This document shows positions 1-8,869 of a stretch of 64,000 nt of DNA, piece by piece. Each line of letters begins with the position of its first letter. Position 1 is the stretch's first letter. The notes below the pieces were generated by a model. The model ran no database searches. It saw only the letters and a list, made by a program, of their open reading frames with translations, and was not told the DNA's origin. Made by a program: the position numbers and the translations under genes. The stretch comes from Gammaproteobacteria bacterium (GTDB lineage: Bacteria > Pseudomonadota > Gammaproteobacteria > Methylococcales > Methylomonadaceae). Location: contig VGVA01000003.1 of the NCBI GenBank assembly GCA_016874115.1, positions 1 to 64,000 on the forward strand. The letters are read 5' to 3'.

Positions 1-214
1 CGCCATGGAAAGCCGGAACCACAGCTTCAAGGTCGAAGCTATTCATGGCGAACGCTTTAAGACTCGTTCCGATGCCAAGCATCAGGTGTTCGAATATATC
101 GAAGTGTATTACAATCGCAAACGGCTCCATTCAAGACTGGGCTATCTCAGCCCAGAAGCGTTTGAAGCCCAAAAAGTCGCTTAGTGGAGTGTCCGTGAAT
201 TCCGGGCAAGATCA
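1..214 (+). mobile_element. IS3-family insertion sequence, right end only
   Basis: The end of a transposase frame is followed by a typical IS3-type right terminal repeat. Read on the minus strand the end begins TGATCTTGCCCGGAATTCAC, close to the terminal repeat I recall for IS3, which begins TGATCTTACCC. The element runs out of the window on the left, so it may be complete or a remnant. It ends about 200 bp upstream of the lipid-transport operon. Confidence 0.75.
2..184 (+). CDS. IS3-family transposase (OrfB), C-terminal fragment
   Basis: About 60 residues of open frame end at a TAG at 182-184. They contain the typical end of the IS3 OrfB integrase core: FEYIEVYYNRKRLHSRLGYL followed by SPEAFE. 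The catalytic DDE glutamate region lies around the first residues or outside the window. The frame is cut by the window edge, so its integrity cannot be judged. A shorter ATG-initiated frame over 45-257 is an out-of-frame shadow of this gene. Confidence 0.8.
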   Translation, partial: AMESRNHSFKVEAIHGERFKTRSDAKHQVFEYIEVYYNRKRLHSRLGYLSPEAFEAQKVA

Positions 215-415
215 AACCATTGCACGTGATATTGCAAAGACTTATCCTGGACTATGAATTGGACACATAACCGATTAATACCTTAACCTTAGTACCCCTC
301 GGTTTATTCTGTTCGTTCACCAATCATCATGAGTTAAATTGTGCAGGATTGTATTAATGATTAGGATTAACGCCGATTAAGCTAAACTTTCCCTTTTAGG
401 CTGTGTCTGTAGCAG

Positions 416-1552
416 ATGATTCGATCCGACCATAACCCGAAATCTCAAGCCGACTTTGAAATAAAGCAGGAAGGCCGTCAGTGTTCTGTGCATTTATCCG
501 GCGATTGGACTTTGAGCAACGTGGCGATTCAACCCGCACTACAGCATAAACTCAATCAGGCAGCCGAAAACAGCCAAAACAGTTGGGATTTACGGCAGAT
601 TAATGTGCTCGACAACATTACCGCATTAATGCTGTGGCGGGCATGGCGGCAAACCCTGCCGACACAACTTGATATCAAACCGAAGCACTTGCGGTTGATA
701 AATAAATGGCAAAGTCAAGCTATGCCAGCAACTGGCGATACCGGTTTTTCTTTCGATAAAACAATTAATCACTTTGAAAAAATCGCGAATGACATCTTTG
801 CGCAGCTGATCAGCTTCATCACCATGCTCGGGCAGTTGCTGCTGGATACCGGCTATTTGCTCAGGCATCCGGGCGATATACCGTGGGCCGAGATCTCCGT
901 CACTACTTACGAAGCCGGCGTCAGGGCGTTGGGTATTACCTCTCTGGTGGGTTTTTTAATCGGCATCGTACTCAGTTATCTGTCCGCCTTGCAACTGAAA
1001 TTGTTCGGCGCGGAAATTTATATCATCGACATCTTGGGCATCAGCGTAATCAGGGAACTGGGACCCTTGCTGGCGGCCATCCTCGTCGCCGGCCGTTCCG
1101 GTTCCGCCATGACGGCGCAAATCGGCATTATGCGCGTCACCGAAGAGCTGGATGCGTTATCCGCCATGGGTATTTCACACTCCTTACGGCTGGTGTTGCC
1201 GAAAGTCGCCGCCTTGTCGTTAACCATGCCCTTATTGAGTGTTTGGACCAGCGCCATGGCATTATTCGGAGGCATGTTTTCGGCGGAAAATACGTTAGAT
1301 ATCAGTTATCAACAATTTTTTCTCAAGTTGCCCGATGTCGTACCGGTCATGAATTTGTACATCGGTCTGGGTAAAAGCGCGGTATTCGGATTAATGATTG
1401 CCCTGATCGCCTGCTATTTCGGTTTCCGCATCAAACCCAACACAGAAAGTTTAGGGAATGAAACGACCAACTCCGTCGTCGCGGCCATCACCGTGGTTAT
1501 CATGGTGGACGCCTTATTCGCCATCCTGTTTATGGACGTTGGTATGCCATGA
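416..1552 (+). CDS. mlaE: MlaE-type ABC lipid transporter permease with N-terminal STAS-like domain
   Basis: Predicted inner-membrane permease of an MCE/Mla-type phospholipid transporter. Residues 1 to about 110 form a soluble STAS-like region, the long MlaE variant in which an MlaB-like domain is fused to the permease. The rest is an MlaE permease with several hydrophobic segments and the conserved stretch IRELGPLLAAILVAGRSGSA. It heads a four-gene operon and overlaps the ATPase gene by 4 nt (ATGA). The upstream ribosome site is weak, so the exact start is moderately certain. Related systems keep outer-membrane lipid asymmetry or give solvent tolerance; the substrate here is inferred. Confidence 0.88.
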   Translation: MIRSDHNPKSQADFEIKQEGRQCSVHLSGDWTLSNVAIQPALQHKLNQAAENSQNSWDLRQINVLDNITALMLWRAWRQTLPTQLDIKPKHLRLINKWQSQAMPATGDTGFSFDKTINHFEKIANDIFAQLISFITMLGQLLLDTGYLLRHPGDIPWAEISVTTYEAGVRALGITSLVGFLIGIVLSYLSALQLKLFGAEIYIIDILGISVIRELGPLLAAILVAGRSGSAMTAQIGIMRVTEELDALSAMGISHSLRLVLPKVAALSLTMPLLSVWTSAMALFGGMFSAENTLDISYQQFFLKLPDVVPVMNLYIGLGKSAVFGLMIALIACYFGFRIKPNTESLGNETTNSVVAAITVVIMVDALFAILFMDVGMP

Positions 1553-2334
1553 GCAATGCAGAAGCCGTCCGTTTGGAGCATATCTATACCAGCTTTGGCG
1601 ACAAAGTGGTTCATAAAGACATTAATCTGAGTCTGGCGCAAGGCGAAATTTTAGGGCTGGTCGGCGCATCCGGCTGCGGTAAAACAGTGTTACTGCGTGA
1701 GATCATCGGGTTACAGGAACCCAGCAAAGGCGACATTGTGGTCATGGGTCAATCGCTCCGCAAGCAGTCGCCCGGTCAAGGGCGGCGTTTACGCAATCAA
1801 TCCGGCGTTCTGTTCCAGAAAGGCGCTCTGTTCAGCGTATTGAATGTCTTTGAAAATATTGCTTTTCCGCTACGCGAACAAGGCATTAATGATGAAGAAC
1901 TGCTTAGCCGACTGGTGTTTATGATGTTACAGAATGTCGGTTTATCCGCCCGTGATGCCTGGCTGAAACCAGCGGATTTGTCGGGCGGTATGACTAAACG
2001 CGTCGCCCTGGCCCGCACCTTAATCATGGAACCTAAATTATTATTACTTGACGAACCGACTTCGGGTCTGGATCCGATTTCCAGCCAGGATTTTGTCGAT
2101 TTATTATCCGGACTGCACCGTGAACTCCATTTTACGGTAATATTGGTGACCCATGACTTAGACATTCTCCGTGATTTATGTACAAAAATCGCCGTTCTGG
2201 CCGATCAACAGCTTGTCGCCTTTGGCAATTTACCAGACGTTATGAATAACCCGCATCCGTTTGTGCAACGGTTTTTCCACAATCAGCGCGCGCAGCGTGT
2301 GTTTCAGTACCATCCGGAGCAACGGCATGGGTAG
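1549..2334 (+). CDS. mlaF: MlaF-type ABC transporter ATP-binding protein
   Basis: Cytoplasmic ATPase energising the MlaE-type permease. The Walker A motif GASGCGKT lies at residues 39-46, the signature is LSGGM, and Walker B is LLLLDEPTSGLDP followed by the switch histidine in LVTHD. The length of 261 aa is normal for MlaF. The start overlaps the permease stop by 4 nt and the end overlaps the MCE gene by 8 nt, so the three are translationally coupled. Confidence 0.92.
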   Translation: MSNAEAVRLEHIYTSFGDKVVHKDINLSLAQGEILGLVGASGCGKTVLLREIIGLQEPSKGDIVVMGQSLRKQSPGQGRRLRNQSGVLFQKGALFSVLNVFENIAFPLREQGINDEELLSRLVFMMLQNVGLSARDAWLKPADLSGGMTKRVALARTLIMEPKLLLLDEPTSGLDPISSQDFVDLLSGLHRELHFTVILVTHDLDILRDLCTKIAVLADQQLVAFGNLPDVMNNPHPFVQRFFHNQRAQRVFQYHPEQRHG

Positions 2335-3244
2335 AAATAACCGCGCACTTTTATCCGGCCTGTTTGTGGTCTTATTAATCACAGCAACCACCAGTATCGT
2401 CTACTGGCTTGGCAACCTGGAACGCGAACGGGATATTTATTATGTTTCCACTCAAGCATCGGTGTCCGGGCTAAATCCCGAATCGACTGTGTTTTACCGC
2501 GGGATTGCCGTCGGCAAAGTGTTGACCATCCACTTCGATCCGAAAAATGCCGGTGACATCTTGATCAAGATAGAAGTCGACAAAGACATCGTCTTCACCA
2601 AAGGCGTGTACGCCACTCTGCAACTGAAAGGCGTCACCGGGCTGACGCAATTGGAATTGCGCGATTCCGGCAAGATTCCCGATAGAATCCAGCCAGACAG
2701 CGAAGCGATTGCCAACCGCATACCGTTAACGCCGTCACTGACCGATAAATTGCTGGATTCGGGCGATGAACTTTTAAGAAAAGCCGATCATTTAATGAAT
2801 CGGCTGAGCAGTTTATTGAATGAGGAAAACGAAAAATCCATCGTCGACATTTTAGCCAACCTGAGAACCTTGAGCGGCAAATTATCAAGTCTGGAAAAAA
2901 GCGTGGATAAAGCCTTAACCGGCATTCCTGCGTTAACCTCCGATGCGCGTGCTACCCTCAAACAGATCGATTCCGTGGCGAAAGATTTGCACGAACTCAG
3001 CAAGGAAGCTAAAACGCTGAGCAATAAAGTCGGCACCGTTGCCGAAACGGGCAACCGTGCCGGAAATCAGCTGGTGCAGACCACAATTCCCAAAGTAAAC
3101 CGCTTATTAACGGAATTGCAAACCACCACAGAACAAGTCAAACGCATCACCAATACATTGGAAAACAGTCCGCAATCGGTCCTGTTGGGACCGGAACAAC
3201 AAACGCCCGGCCCTGGCGAGTCGGGTTACGAGGCGCCCGAATGA
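2327..3244 (+). CDS. mlaD: MlaD-type MCE-domain substrate-binding protein
   Basis: Periplasm-facing MCE protein anchored by one N-terminal membrane segment (residues about 8-24). A single MCE domain follows, with VSGLNPESTVFYRGIAVGKV and the LKGVTGLTQLEL region. A long helical C-terminal part (about residues 140-290) probably forms the oligomeric tunnel. The ATG at 2327 was chosen because it gives a short MGRNNRALLSG start just before the membrane helix and overlaps mlaF by 8 nt; upstream starts would lie within mlaF. The stop overlaps the next gene by 4 nt. Confidence 0.88.
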   Translation: MGRNNRALLSGLFVVLLITATTSIVYWLGNLERERDIYYVSTQASVSGLNPESTVFYRGIAVGKVLTIHFDPKNAGDILIKIEVDKDIVFTKGVYATLQLKGVTGLTQLELRDSGKIPDRIQPDSEAIANRIPLTPSLTDKLLDSGDELLRKADHLMNRLSSLLNEENEKSIVDILANLRTLSGKLSSLEKSVDKALTGIPALTSDARATLKQIDSVAKDLHELSKEAKTLSNKVGTVAETGNRAGNQLVQTTIPKVNRLLTELQTTTEQVKRITNTLENSPQSVLLGPEQQTPGPGESGYEAPE

Positions 3245-3813
3245 AACTAACCAACTTTTCCATTTTCATCCTGTGTCTGCTGTTTGTTGCCGTCAGCGCC
3301 TGCAGCATCCGGCCGAAGGCTTCTGCCTTGCACGATCTGGGCTATGCCAACAGCGATAACGGGATAACGGAAACCGTCACCCAAACCGACAACACCCCGC
3401 CGGTCACGGTTGAGTCGCCAAAATGGCTCGAAGACAGCCGCATCCGTTATCGTTTTCTGTTCTCCGCTCCTACGCAAGTACGCTCGTACGCCATGGACCG
3501 CTGGATTGCATCCCCGCCCGAGCTGTTTGAACAGCTCCTCAAAAACAGCCGCCGTCAGTGGCAAACCCCGTTAATGATCGAACTTACTGTTTTCGAACAA
3601 CAATTCGACACGCCGACGAGCGCCAAAGTGGTCATGCACTTTACTGTAACCACCGTGCCGAACGAAAAAAGCGCGCGTAGCAGCAAAAAGGAATTTAAGC
3701 TGCGCCGGGCTTGCGCCACCGCCGACACCAACGGCGCAGTTAATGCTTTTGCCGATCTCACGCGGCAAGCCATCGAGCAGATTCAGACCTGGTTAATGTT
3801 ACAACCCTCATAA
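3241..3813 (+). CDS. ABC-type transport auxiliary lipoprotein (PqiC/YmbA-like)
   Basis: Lipoprotein of 190 aa with a signal peptide ending in lipobox VSAC (Cys21). The rest resembles the ABC-transport auxiliary family (PqiC-like) that accompanies MCE transporters and is thought to sit on the inner face of the outer membrane. Recognition rests mainly on position as fourth gene of an MlaE-F-D operon, on size and on the lipobox. It overlaps mlaD by 4 nt. No clear terminator follows. Confidence 0.75.
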   Translation: MKLTNFSIFILCLLFVAVSACSIRPKASALHDLGYANSDNGITETVTQTDNTPPVTVESPKWLEDSRIRYRFLFSAPTQVRSYAMDRWIASPPELFEQLLKNSRRQWQTPLMIELTVFEQQFDTPTSAKVVMHFTVTTVPNEKSARSSKKEFKLRRACATADTNGAVNAFADLTRQAIEQIQTWLMLQPS

Positions 3814-3984
3814 TTGCGATTCAGGCTGTCGCCCAAACGATTGCAAGACCATTAATAGCGAACAAACTACAGTTATTAATGGAATTACCATGGAAATAAC
3901 CGTATAAATCTGTTGTGAACATGGTATTTCTTGAGCAAAACCAGTAAAATACGCCACCCATTTTTTGGTGATGAATAAGCATTA

Positions 3985-5352
3985 ATGAAAATTCTCATTC
4001 TTGGCGCCGGGGTTACCGGTTCCGCTGTCGCCGCTGCCTTAGCCAGCGAAGAAAACGACATCATGGTTGTCGACCACAAATCGGCGCTGCTCGATGCCCT
4101 GAAAGAACGTTTCGACATTGCCACCGTGGCCGGAAATGCCGCCCATCCCAGCGTGTTGGAACAGGCCGGTATCGACGATACCGATATTGTAATCGCTGTT
4201 ACCGACAGCGACGAAACCAATATGCTGGCCTGCCTCATCATTAATTCCTTATACAAACGCCCGAAAACCATCGCCAGGGTCAGGGCGATCGATTATTTTA
4301 AAAACCCGCATTTATTCCGAGCCGGCGGGATTCCCATCGATCACGTCATCAGCCCGGAAATGATCGTCATGCAGGCCATCCGCAACTTGATCGATTTTCC
4401 CGGTGTACTGCATATTTCCGATTTTGCCGACGGGCGGGTGCGCTTGTTTTCCGTCAAAGTAACCGAACATGGCTTCTTAACAGGCAAAAAAATCAAAACC
4501 TTAAGCGAACGTCTGGCTAATGGCAAAATCCGCGTCGTCGCTATTTTCCGTCAGGGCAAACCGCTGCTGGTTAATGGTCAAGCCATCATTGAAACCGGCG
4601 ACGAAGTCTTTTTTGTCGCGCCGCGCGATGAAGTCCGCCGGGTTCTGAAAGAACTGCACCGGCTGGAAGCGCCGATCAAGCGAATCATCATTGCGGGCGG
4701 CGGCCACATCGGCAAGCGACTGGGCTTGGCGCTGGAAAACGATCATCAGGTTAAAATTATTGAAAGAGATCCGGCCCGCGCGCATAAAATCTCCAATGAA
4801 CTGCACAAAACCGTCGTCTTGCATGGCGATTGCGCGGATGAAACCCTGCTGTTGGATGAATCGGTCGATAGCGCCGACTTGTTCTGCGCCATTACCAATA
4901 ACGACGGGGTTAATATTATTTCCGCAGCGCTGGCGAAAAGTCTTGGCGCACGTAAAACCATCTGTTTGTTAAACCATATCAGCTATAGCAAACTACTGCC
5001 CGGCACGGGTATCGATGTCGCGGTACTGCCCAACCAGGAAACGCTCGGCAGTATCCTCAAGTATCTCAGAAAAGGCGATGTCGCCCAGGTCAGCTCGCTG
5101 TGCGGCGGCTCCGCCGAAGCCATCGAAGCGATTGCCCATGCCGGCGATCCGCAACATTCAGTCGTCGGTAAACGGGTGGACGCCATTCATTTTCCGTCCG
5201 GCATCGTGTTAGGAGCATTAATCCGCAATAACGAAGTCATCGAAATACACCATGATACGATCTTTGAAGAGAACGACCATGTGGTCATGTTTGCGATGGA
5301 AAAGAAACTGGTGACCTCCATTGAGAAAAACTTTCAGACGCTGGCAAAATGA
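3985..5352 (+). CDS. trkA: Trk potassium uptake regulatory subunit TrkA
   Basis: Peripheral, NAD-binding gating subunit of the Trk K+ uptake system. It has two tandem RCK halves, each with a Rossmann GxGxxG-type motif: ILGAGVTGSAVA at the N-terminus and IIAGGGHIGKRLG near residue 237. Each half is followed by a TrkA_C domain. The length of 455 aa matches the family. trkH follows about 120 bp downstream on the same strand. Confidence 0.95.
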   Translation: MKILILGAGVTGSAVAAALASEENDIMVVDHKSALLDALKERFDIATVAGNAAHPSVLEQAGIDDTDIVIAVTDSDETNMLACLIINSLYKRPKTIARVRAIDYFKNPHLFRAGGIPIDHVISPEMIVMQAIRNLIDFPGVLHISDFADGRVRLFSVKVTEHGFLTGKKIKTLSERLANGKIRVVAIFRQGKPLLVNGQAIIETGDEVFFVAPRDEVRRVLKELHRLEAPIKRIIIAGGGHIGKRLGLALENDHQVKIIERDPARAHKISNELHKTVVLHGDCADETLLLDESVDSADLFCAITNNDGVNIISAALAKSLGARKTICLLNHISYSKLLPGTGIDVAVLPNQETLGSILKYLRKGDVAQVSSLCGGSAEAIEAIAHAGDPQHSVVGKRVDAIHFPSGIVLGALIRNNEVIEIHHDTIFEENDHVVMFAMEKKLVTSIEKNFQTLAK

Positions 5353-5385
5353 TCGTTAATCATCTGATTAATCAAGGGTTACCTT

Positions 5386-5475
5386 ATGAATTTAAGCACG
5401 ACATCCGGCCAACATATGTGCCGTATCGGCGCATTTATTCATGCCACCTGCCCTGTCTTAGATCGTAATCCATGA
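5386..5475 (+). other. possible 29-codon leader ORF between trkA and trkH
   Basis: An open frame begins ATGAATTTAAGCACG and stops at a TGA overlapping the trkH start codon as ATGA. The predicted peptide, MNLSTTSGQHMCRIGAFIHA plus nine more residues, matches nothing I know. The overlap would allow translational coupling to trkH, but an ORF this short can arise by chance. Confidence 0.2.
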
Positions 5476-6929
5476 GTGCGTTCCTGACCATTGTTCACAT
5501 CTTTGGCCTGATTACGATGGGCTGTAGCGGCTTGATGGCAACCAGTTTTCTGACATCATTAATCGCGCATGACGGCGCAACCGAAGCTTTTCTTAACGGC
5601 ACGGCGCTGACATTTTTAATCGGCGCATTGTTGTTTTTCCCGACCTTACGCGCGCGGAAAAAAGTCACCCGGCAAACCGGTTTTTTGCTCGTTGCGATTG
5701 CTTGGTCGGTCACACCCGTAGTTTGCACAATTCCGCTTCAGTTATATTTTCCTTCCCTCAGTTTTGTGGATGCTTATTTTGAATGCGTTTCCGGACTGAC
5801 TACGACCGGCGCGACGATATTCAGCGGAATCGACACCTTTCCCATGTCTATCAACCTCTGGCGGCATGAATTAAATTGGTTGGGGGGAATGGGTATCATT
5901 ATTTTAGCCGTCGCCGTTCTGCCCGTTTTGGGTATCGGTGGCATGCAACTCTACATGGCTGAAGCGCCAGGCACCGTCAAAGAATCCGATTTGCCGCCAC
6001 GTATCGCGCAGACAGCCAAGGCGCTGTGGTTGGTGTATGCCGCTATCACCTTGACCTGCATCCTGTCCCTTAAACTGGCAGGCATGGACTGGTTTGATGC
6101 CGTCTGCCATGCCTTCTCCGCCATGTGCCTTGGCGGCTTCTCTACCCATGATGCCAGCATTAGTTATTTTAATTCAGTGCCTATAGAAGTAGTTCTCACA
6201 TTGTTTCAGCTTATTGCGGCCATTAACTTTGCCAGCCATTATGTGGCCATCAAGAAAATCACGATACGCCCATACCTAGAAGATATGGAATTCAGGGGGA
6301 TATTGGCATTATTAGGTTGCAGTTGCCTGGCTACTGCTTATGTACTAACCAGTGCCGGCACGTACCCTGATTACCTGACCTCCCTGCGCCACGCATCATT
6401 CAACCTCATCACCTTCGCAACAACCTGTGGTTATATGTCGCAAGACTACGGCCAATGGCCCATCTTTGTGCCGATGTGGATGTTGTTCTTAAGCTGTTTG
6501 ACCGCCTCTTCCGGATCGACCGGGGGCGGCATCCGCATGATTCGCACCATCATCCTGCTTAAACAAACCCGGCTGGAATTGTTCAAGTTTATCCACCCAA
6601 GCGCCCTCAAACCCCTGCGCATCGGTGACCAGATTATCAACAACAACATCGTCACCTCCGTCACTGGGTTCATTTTTCTTTATTTCATGTGCGCAGTGAC
6701 ACTGGTATTCGCATTAATCTTCACCGGACTTGATTTTGTTACCGCTGTTTCCGCCGCCCTTGCCAGCTTTAACAATGCGGGTCCGGGCTTGAACCAAGTC
6801 GGCCCCGCCAGCAACTACGCCAGCTTGAGCGATGTGCAAACCACGATTTGCGCCTTTGCGATGATCCTGGGACGGGTGCAAATATTTTCAATAATTATCT
6901 TGTTTGTACCGGAGTTTTGGCGGAAGTAA
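5472..6929 (+). CDS. trkH: Trk potassium uptake channel subunit TrkH
   Basis: Integral membrane K+ translocating subunit, 485 aa (E. coli TrkH is 483). The sequence is hydrophobic throughout. Filter-type glycine motifs occur in the pore repeats: SGLTTTGATIF, CLGGFSTHD, TTCGYMSQD and SFNNAGPGLNQVGP. The motif SSGSTGGGIRMIR precedes the last part, as in TrkH/KtrB proteins. It pairs with trkA just upstream. Confidence 0.94.
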   Translation: MSAFLTIVHIFGLITMGCSGLMATSFLTSLIAHDGATEAFLNGTALTFLIGALLFFPTLRARKKVTRQTGFLLVAIAWSVTPVVCTIPLQLYFPSLSFVDAYFECVSGLTTTGATIFSGIDTFPMSINLWRHELNWLGGMGIIILAVAVLPVLGIGGMQLYMAEAPGTVKESDLPPRIAQTAKALWLVYAAITLTCILSLKLAGMDWFDAVCHAFSAMCLGGFSTHDASISYFNSVPIEVVLTLFQLIAAINFASHYVAIKKITIRPYLEDMEFRGILALLGCSCLATAYVLTSAGTYPDYLTSLRHASFNLITFATTCGYMSQDYGQWPIFVPMWMLFLSCLTASSGSTGGGIRMIRTIILLKQTRLELFKFIHPSALKPLRIGDQIINNNIVTSVTGFIFLYFMCAVTLVFALIFTGLDFVTAVSAALASFNNAGPGLNQVGPASNYASLSDVQTTICAFAMILGRVQIFSIIILFVPEFWRK

Positions 6930-6949
6930 AGCATTATCAATAATGCATA

Positions 6950-8041
6950 TCAAACTGCATGCCCATCAATCTGCGGCCAGGCGGTCAACACAGCTTTAAC
7001 GACAGTCGCCAACGGAATCGCCAGAAATACGCCCCAAAATCCCCATAGCCCGCCGAAAAACAGAATAGCGATGATGATGGCAATAGCGTGTAGATTAACA
7101 GCCTCCGAGAACAAAACCGGCACCAGTACCACGCCGTCCAGAGCCTGTATCACCGAATAAGCAATACAAACGTACATGAAATGATCGTCACTTAAACCCC
7201 ACTGAAAGTAGGCCACCAGTAGCACCGGAAACGTCACCAACGTTGCGCCGATATACGGAATAATGACCGACAACCCCATTAATACCGACAGCAACATGGC
7301 GTAGTTAAGCCCCATCGTCTGATAAGTAATGTAACTGATTACCCACAGGATAAAGACTTCGGCAAACTTGCCGCGCACGTAATTGGCAATCTGGATTTCA
7401 ATTTCTTCCCATACCCTAACGCTCAAATGTCGGTCGTTGGGCAAATACTGGACTACCCAGTTCACCAAGACGTTTTTATCTTTCAGGAAGAAAAACACCA
7501 TCATCGGCACTAAAAACAAGTACACCAGCGCGCTGACTACACCGACCACAGACGCGGCGGAAAGGCTTAGTACGTTCTGTCCGTACACCAATAATTCTTT
7601 TTGGACGGTGAACATGAATTCCTGAATTTTGCTTTCGCTGATAATTTGCGGGTACATTTCCGGCAGTTTCATAATCTGCGTTTGCACGTGGCTGATGAAA
7701 GCGGGAATATGCTGCACCAATTCGACCGCTTGTTGTGTAATGATCGGCATCAAATAAAACAACAGGTAAATAAAAGCCGCCATAAATAACGAGAAGACGG
7801 CGCAAACGGCTAACAAGCGGGGCGAGCCGCGTTTTTCGACCTCTTCAACAATACCTTCCAAAAAATAAGCGAGCACCACCGCCACATAGACAGGCTTTAA
7901 TAAATCGGACAGAAAATAGATTAATAAGAAACTGACTAGCAGAATGACGGCCAGCGAATAGGCTTGCGAGTTAGGTAAAAAACGGCTGATTCTGTCCCTT
8001 AAAAACCGTTTATTAACAAAATAGGGATCGCTTGTACTCAT
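6950..8041 (-). CDS. AI-2E family transporter (PerM/UPF0118)
   Basis: A 363-aa polytopic membrane protein with paired N-terminal helices (LLIYFLSDLLKPVYVAVVLA), a central soluble stretch, and C-terminal helices with IPYIGA and LFFGGLWGFWGVFLAIPLA, typical of the AI-2E/PerM family. Members have been linked to autoinducer export or ion and osmotic tolerance; the substrate cannot be told here. It converges on trkH, with only about 20 bp between stops, and is divergent from the TetR gene. Confidence 0.85.
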   Translation of the reverse strand: MSTSDPYFVNKRFLRDRISRFLPNSQAYSLAVILLVSFLLIYFLSDLLKPVYVAVVLAYFLEGIVEEVEKRGSPRLLAVCAVFSLFMAAFIYLLFYLMPIITQQAVELVQHIPAFISHVQTQIMKLPEMYPQIISESKIQEFMFTVQKELLVYGQNVLSLSAASVVGVVSALVYLFLVPMMVFFFLKDKNVLVNWVVQYLPNDRHLSVRVWEEIEIQIANYVRGKFAEVFILWVISYITYQTMGLNYAMLLSVLMGLSVIIPYIGATLVTFPVLLVAYFQWGLSDDHFMYVCIAYSVIQALDGVVLVPVLFSEAVNLHAIAIIIAILFFGGLWGFWGVFLAIPLATVVKAVLTAWPQIDGHAV

Positions 8042-8187
8042 TAATGAAGTAACTGATATTTTATTAATAATATTCTACATCCAATCACTTCAACCGGTTA
8101 AAAAACCGAAAGTTTTAATAATTGCTCTTTTTATAAAAAGTTAGCATTAATAAATCGTTTCCGCCTGGAAAATACTTTATATTTTTA

Positions 8188-8216
8188 GTTAACAGTGTTA
8201 CATTAACATCGTTAAC
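8188..8216. promoter_or_regulatory. palindromic operator candidate for the TetR regulator
   Basis: A 29-bp imperfect palindrome has GTTAAC at both ends and TGTTA-CAT-TAACA in the centre. It ends 14 bp before the TetR start codon and lies between the divergent TetR and AI-2E genes. Size, symmetry and position fit an autoregulatory TetR-family operator. No binding data exist; the assignment is inference. Confidence 0.55.
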
Positions 8217-8230
8217 TTATTTGAAAAGCC

Positions 8231-8869
8231 ATGCCGCCCAAGCTAAAATCACCCGAAGACCGCGAACAACTGCGCAGCCAGATTCTGGATGCGGCGCGCA
8301 CATTATTTGTGGAACGCGGCATAGAAGCCGTCACGATGCGGCAAATCGCTAAGCAAATCAATTACTCAGCCACGACCTTATACCATTACTTTGCCGATAA
8401 AGACGCTTTGCTGCAAGCGGTTTGCGATGAAGACTTTCTGGCGCTTGCCAGCGGTTTGCGTGAAATCATGCAATTGCCGGATCCGAAAGCCCGGATTGAT
8501 GCATTAATGATGGGTTACGCCCGCTTTGCCCTGCATCATCCCAACCATTACCGGCTGATGTTCATGACGCCGCGCGCGCCCTGCAATCAGGATATCACCC
8601 AAATCCAGCAAGGCAATACCGAACAAGATGCCTATGTCCAGTTGAAAACAGTCGTGCAGAACGCATTCGACGCCGGCTTGTTTAAGCCGGAACTGGACGA
8701 CTTCGAATTAATCGCGCAAACGCTGTGGGCCGGGATTCACGGCGTCTGCTCGCTGGAGATTGCGCTGGGACATGAACCCTGGATTAATTGGAAAAACCTG
8801 GAAACACGCATCGAGCACATGCAATCCGCCATTTTACAAGGCGTACTCCGCAATCCCGATGCGCATTAA
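8231..8869 (+). CDS. TetR/AcrR family transcriptional regulator of the efflux genes
   Basis: A 212-aa protein with an N-terminal TetR helix-turn-helix: AARTLFVERGIEAVTMRQIA, then YSATTLYHYFADKDALLQAV. The C-terminal ligand/dimer domain resembles the TetR_C_33 type. Its end overlaps the start of the periplasmic adaptor gene by 11 nt, so it is the first gene of the efflux operon and probably represses it. The palindrome at 8188-8216 is the likely binding site. Confidence 0.9.
   Translation: MPPKLKSPEDREQLRSQILDAARTLFVERGIEAVTMRQIAKQINYSATTLYHYFADKDALLQAVCDEDFLALASGLREIMQLPDPKARIDALMMGYARFALHHPNHYRLMFMTPRAPCNQDITQIQQGNTEQDAYVQLKTVVQNAFDAGLFKPELDDFELIAQTLWAGIHGVCSLEIALGHEPWINWKNLETRIEHMQSAILQGVLRNPDAH

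Noticed and set aside
45-257. 70-codon ORF at the left edge
   Set aside because: It is out of frame with the recognisable IS3 transposase end and runs past the element's terminal repeat.
883-1374. 163-codon ORF inside mlaE
   Set aside because: A shadow in another frame of a clearly conserved permease gene; its Arg/His-rich composition is typical of an out-of-frame read.
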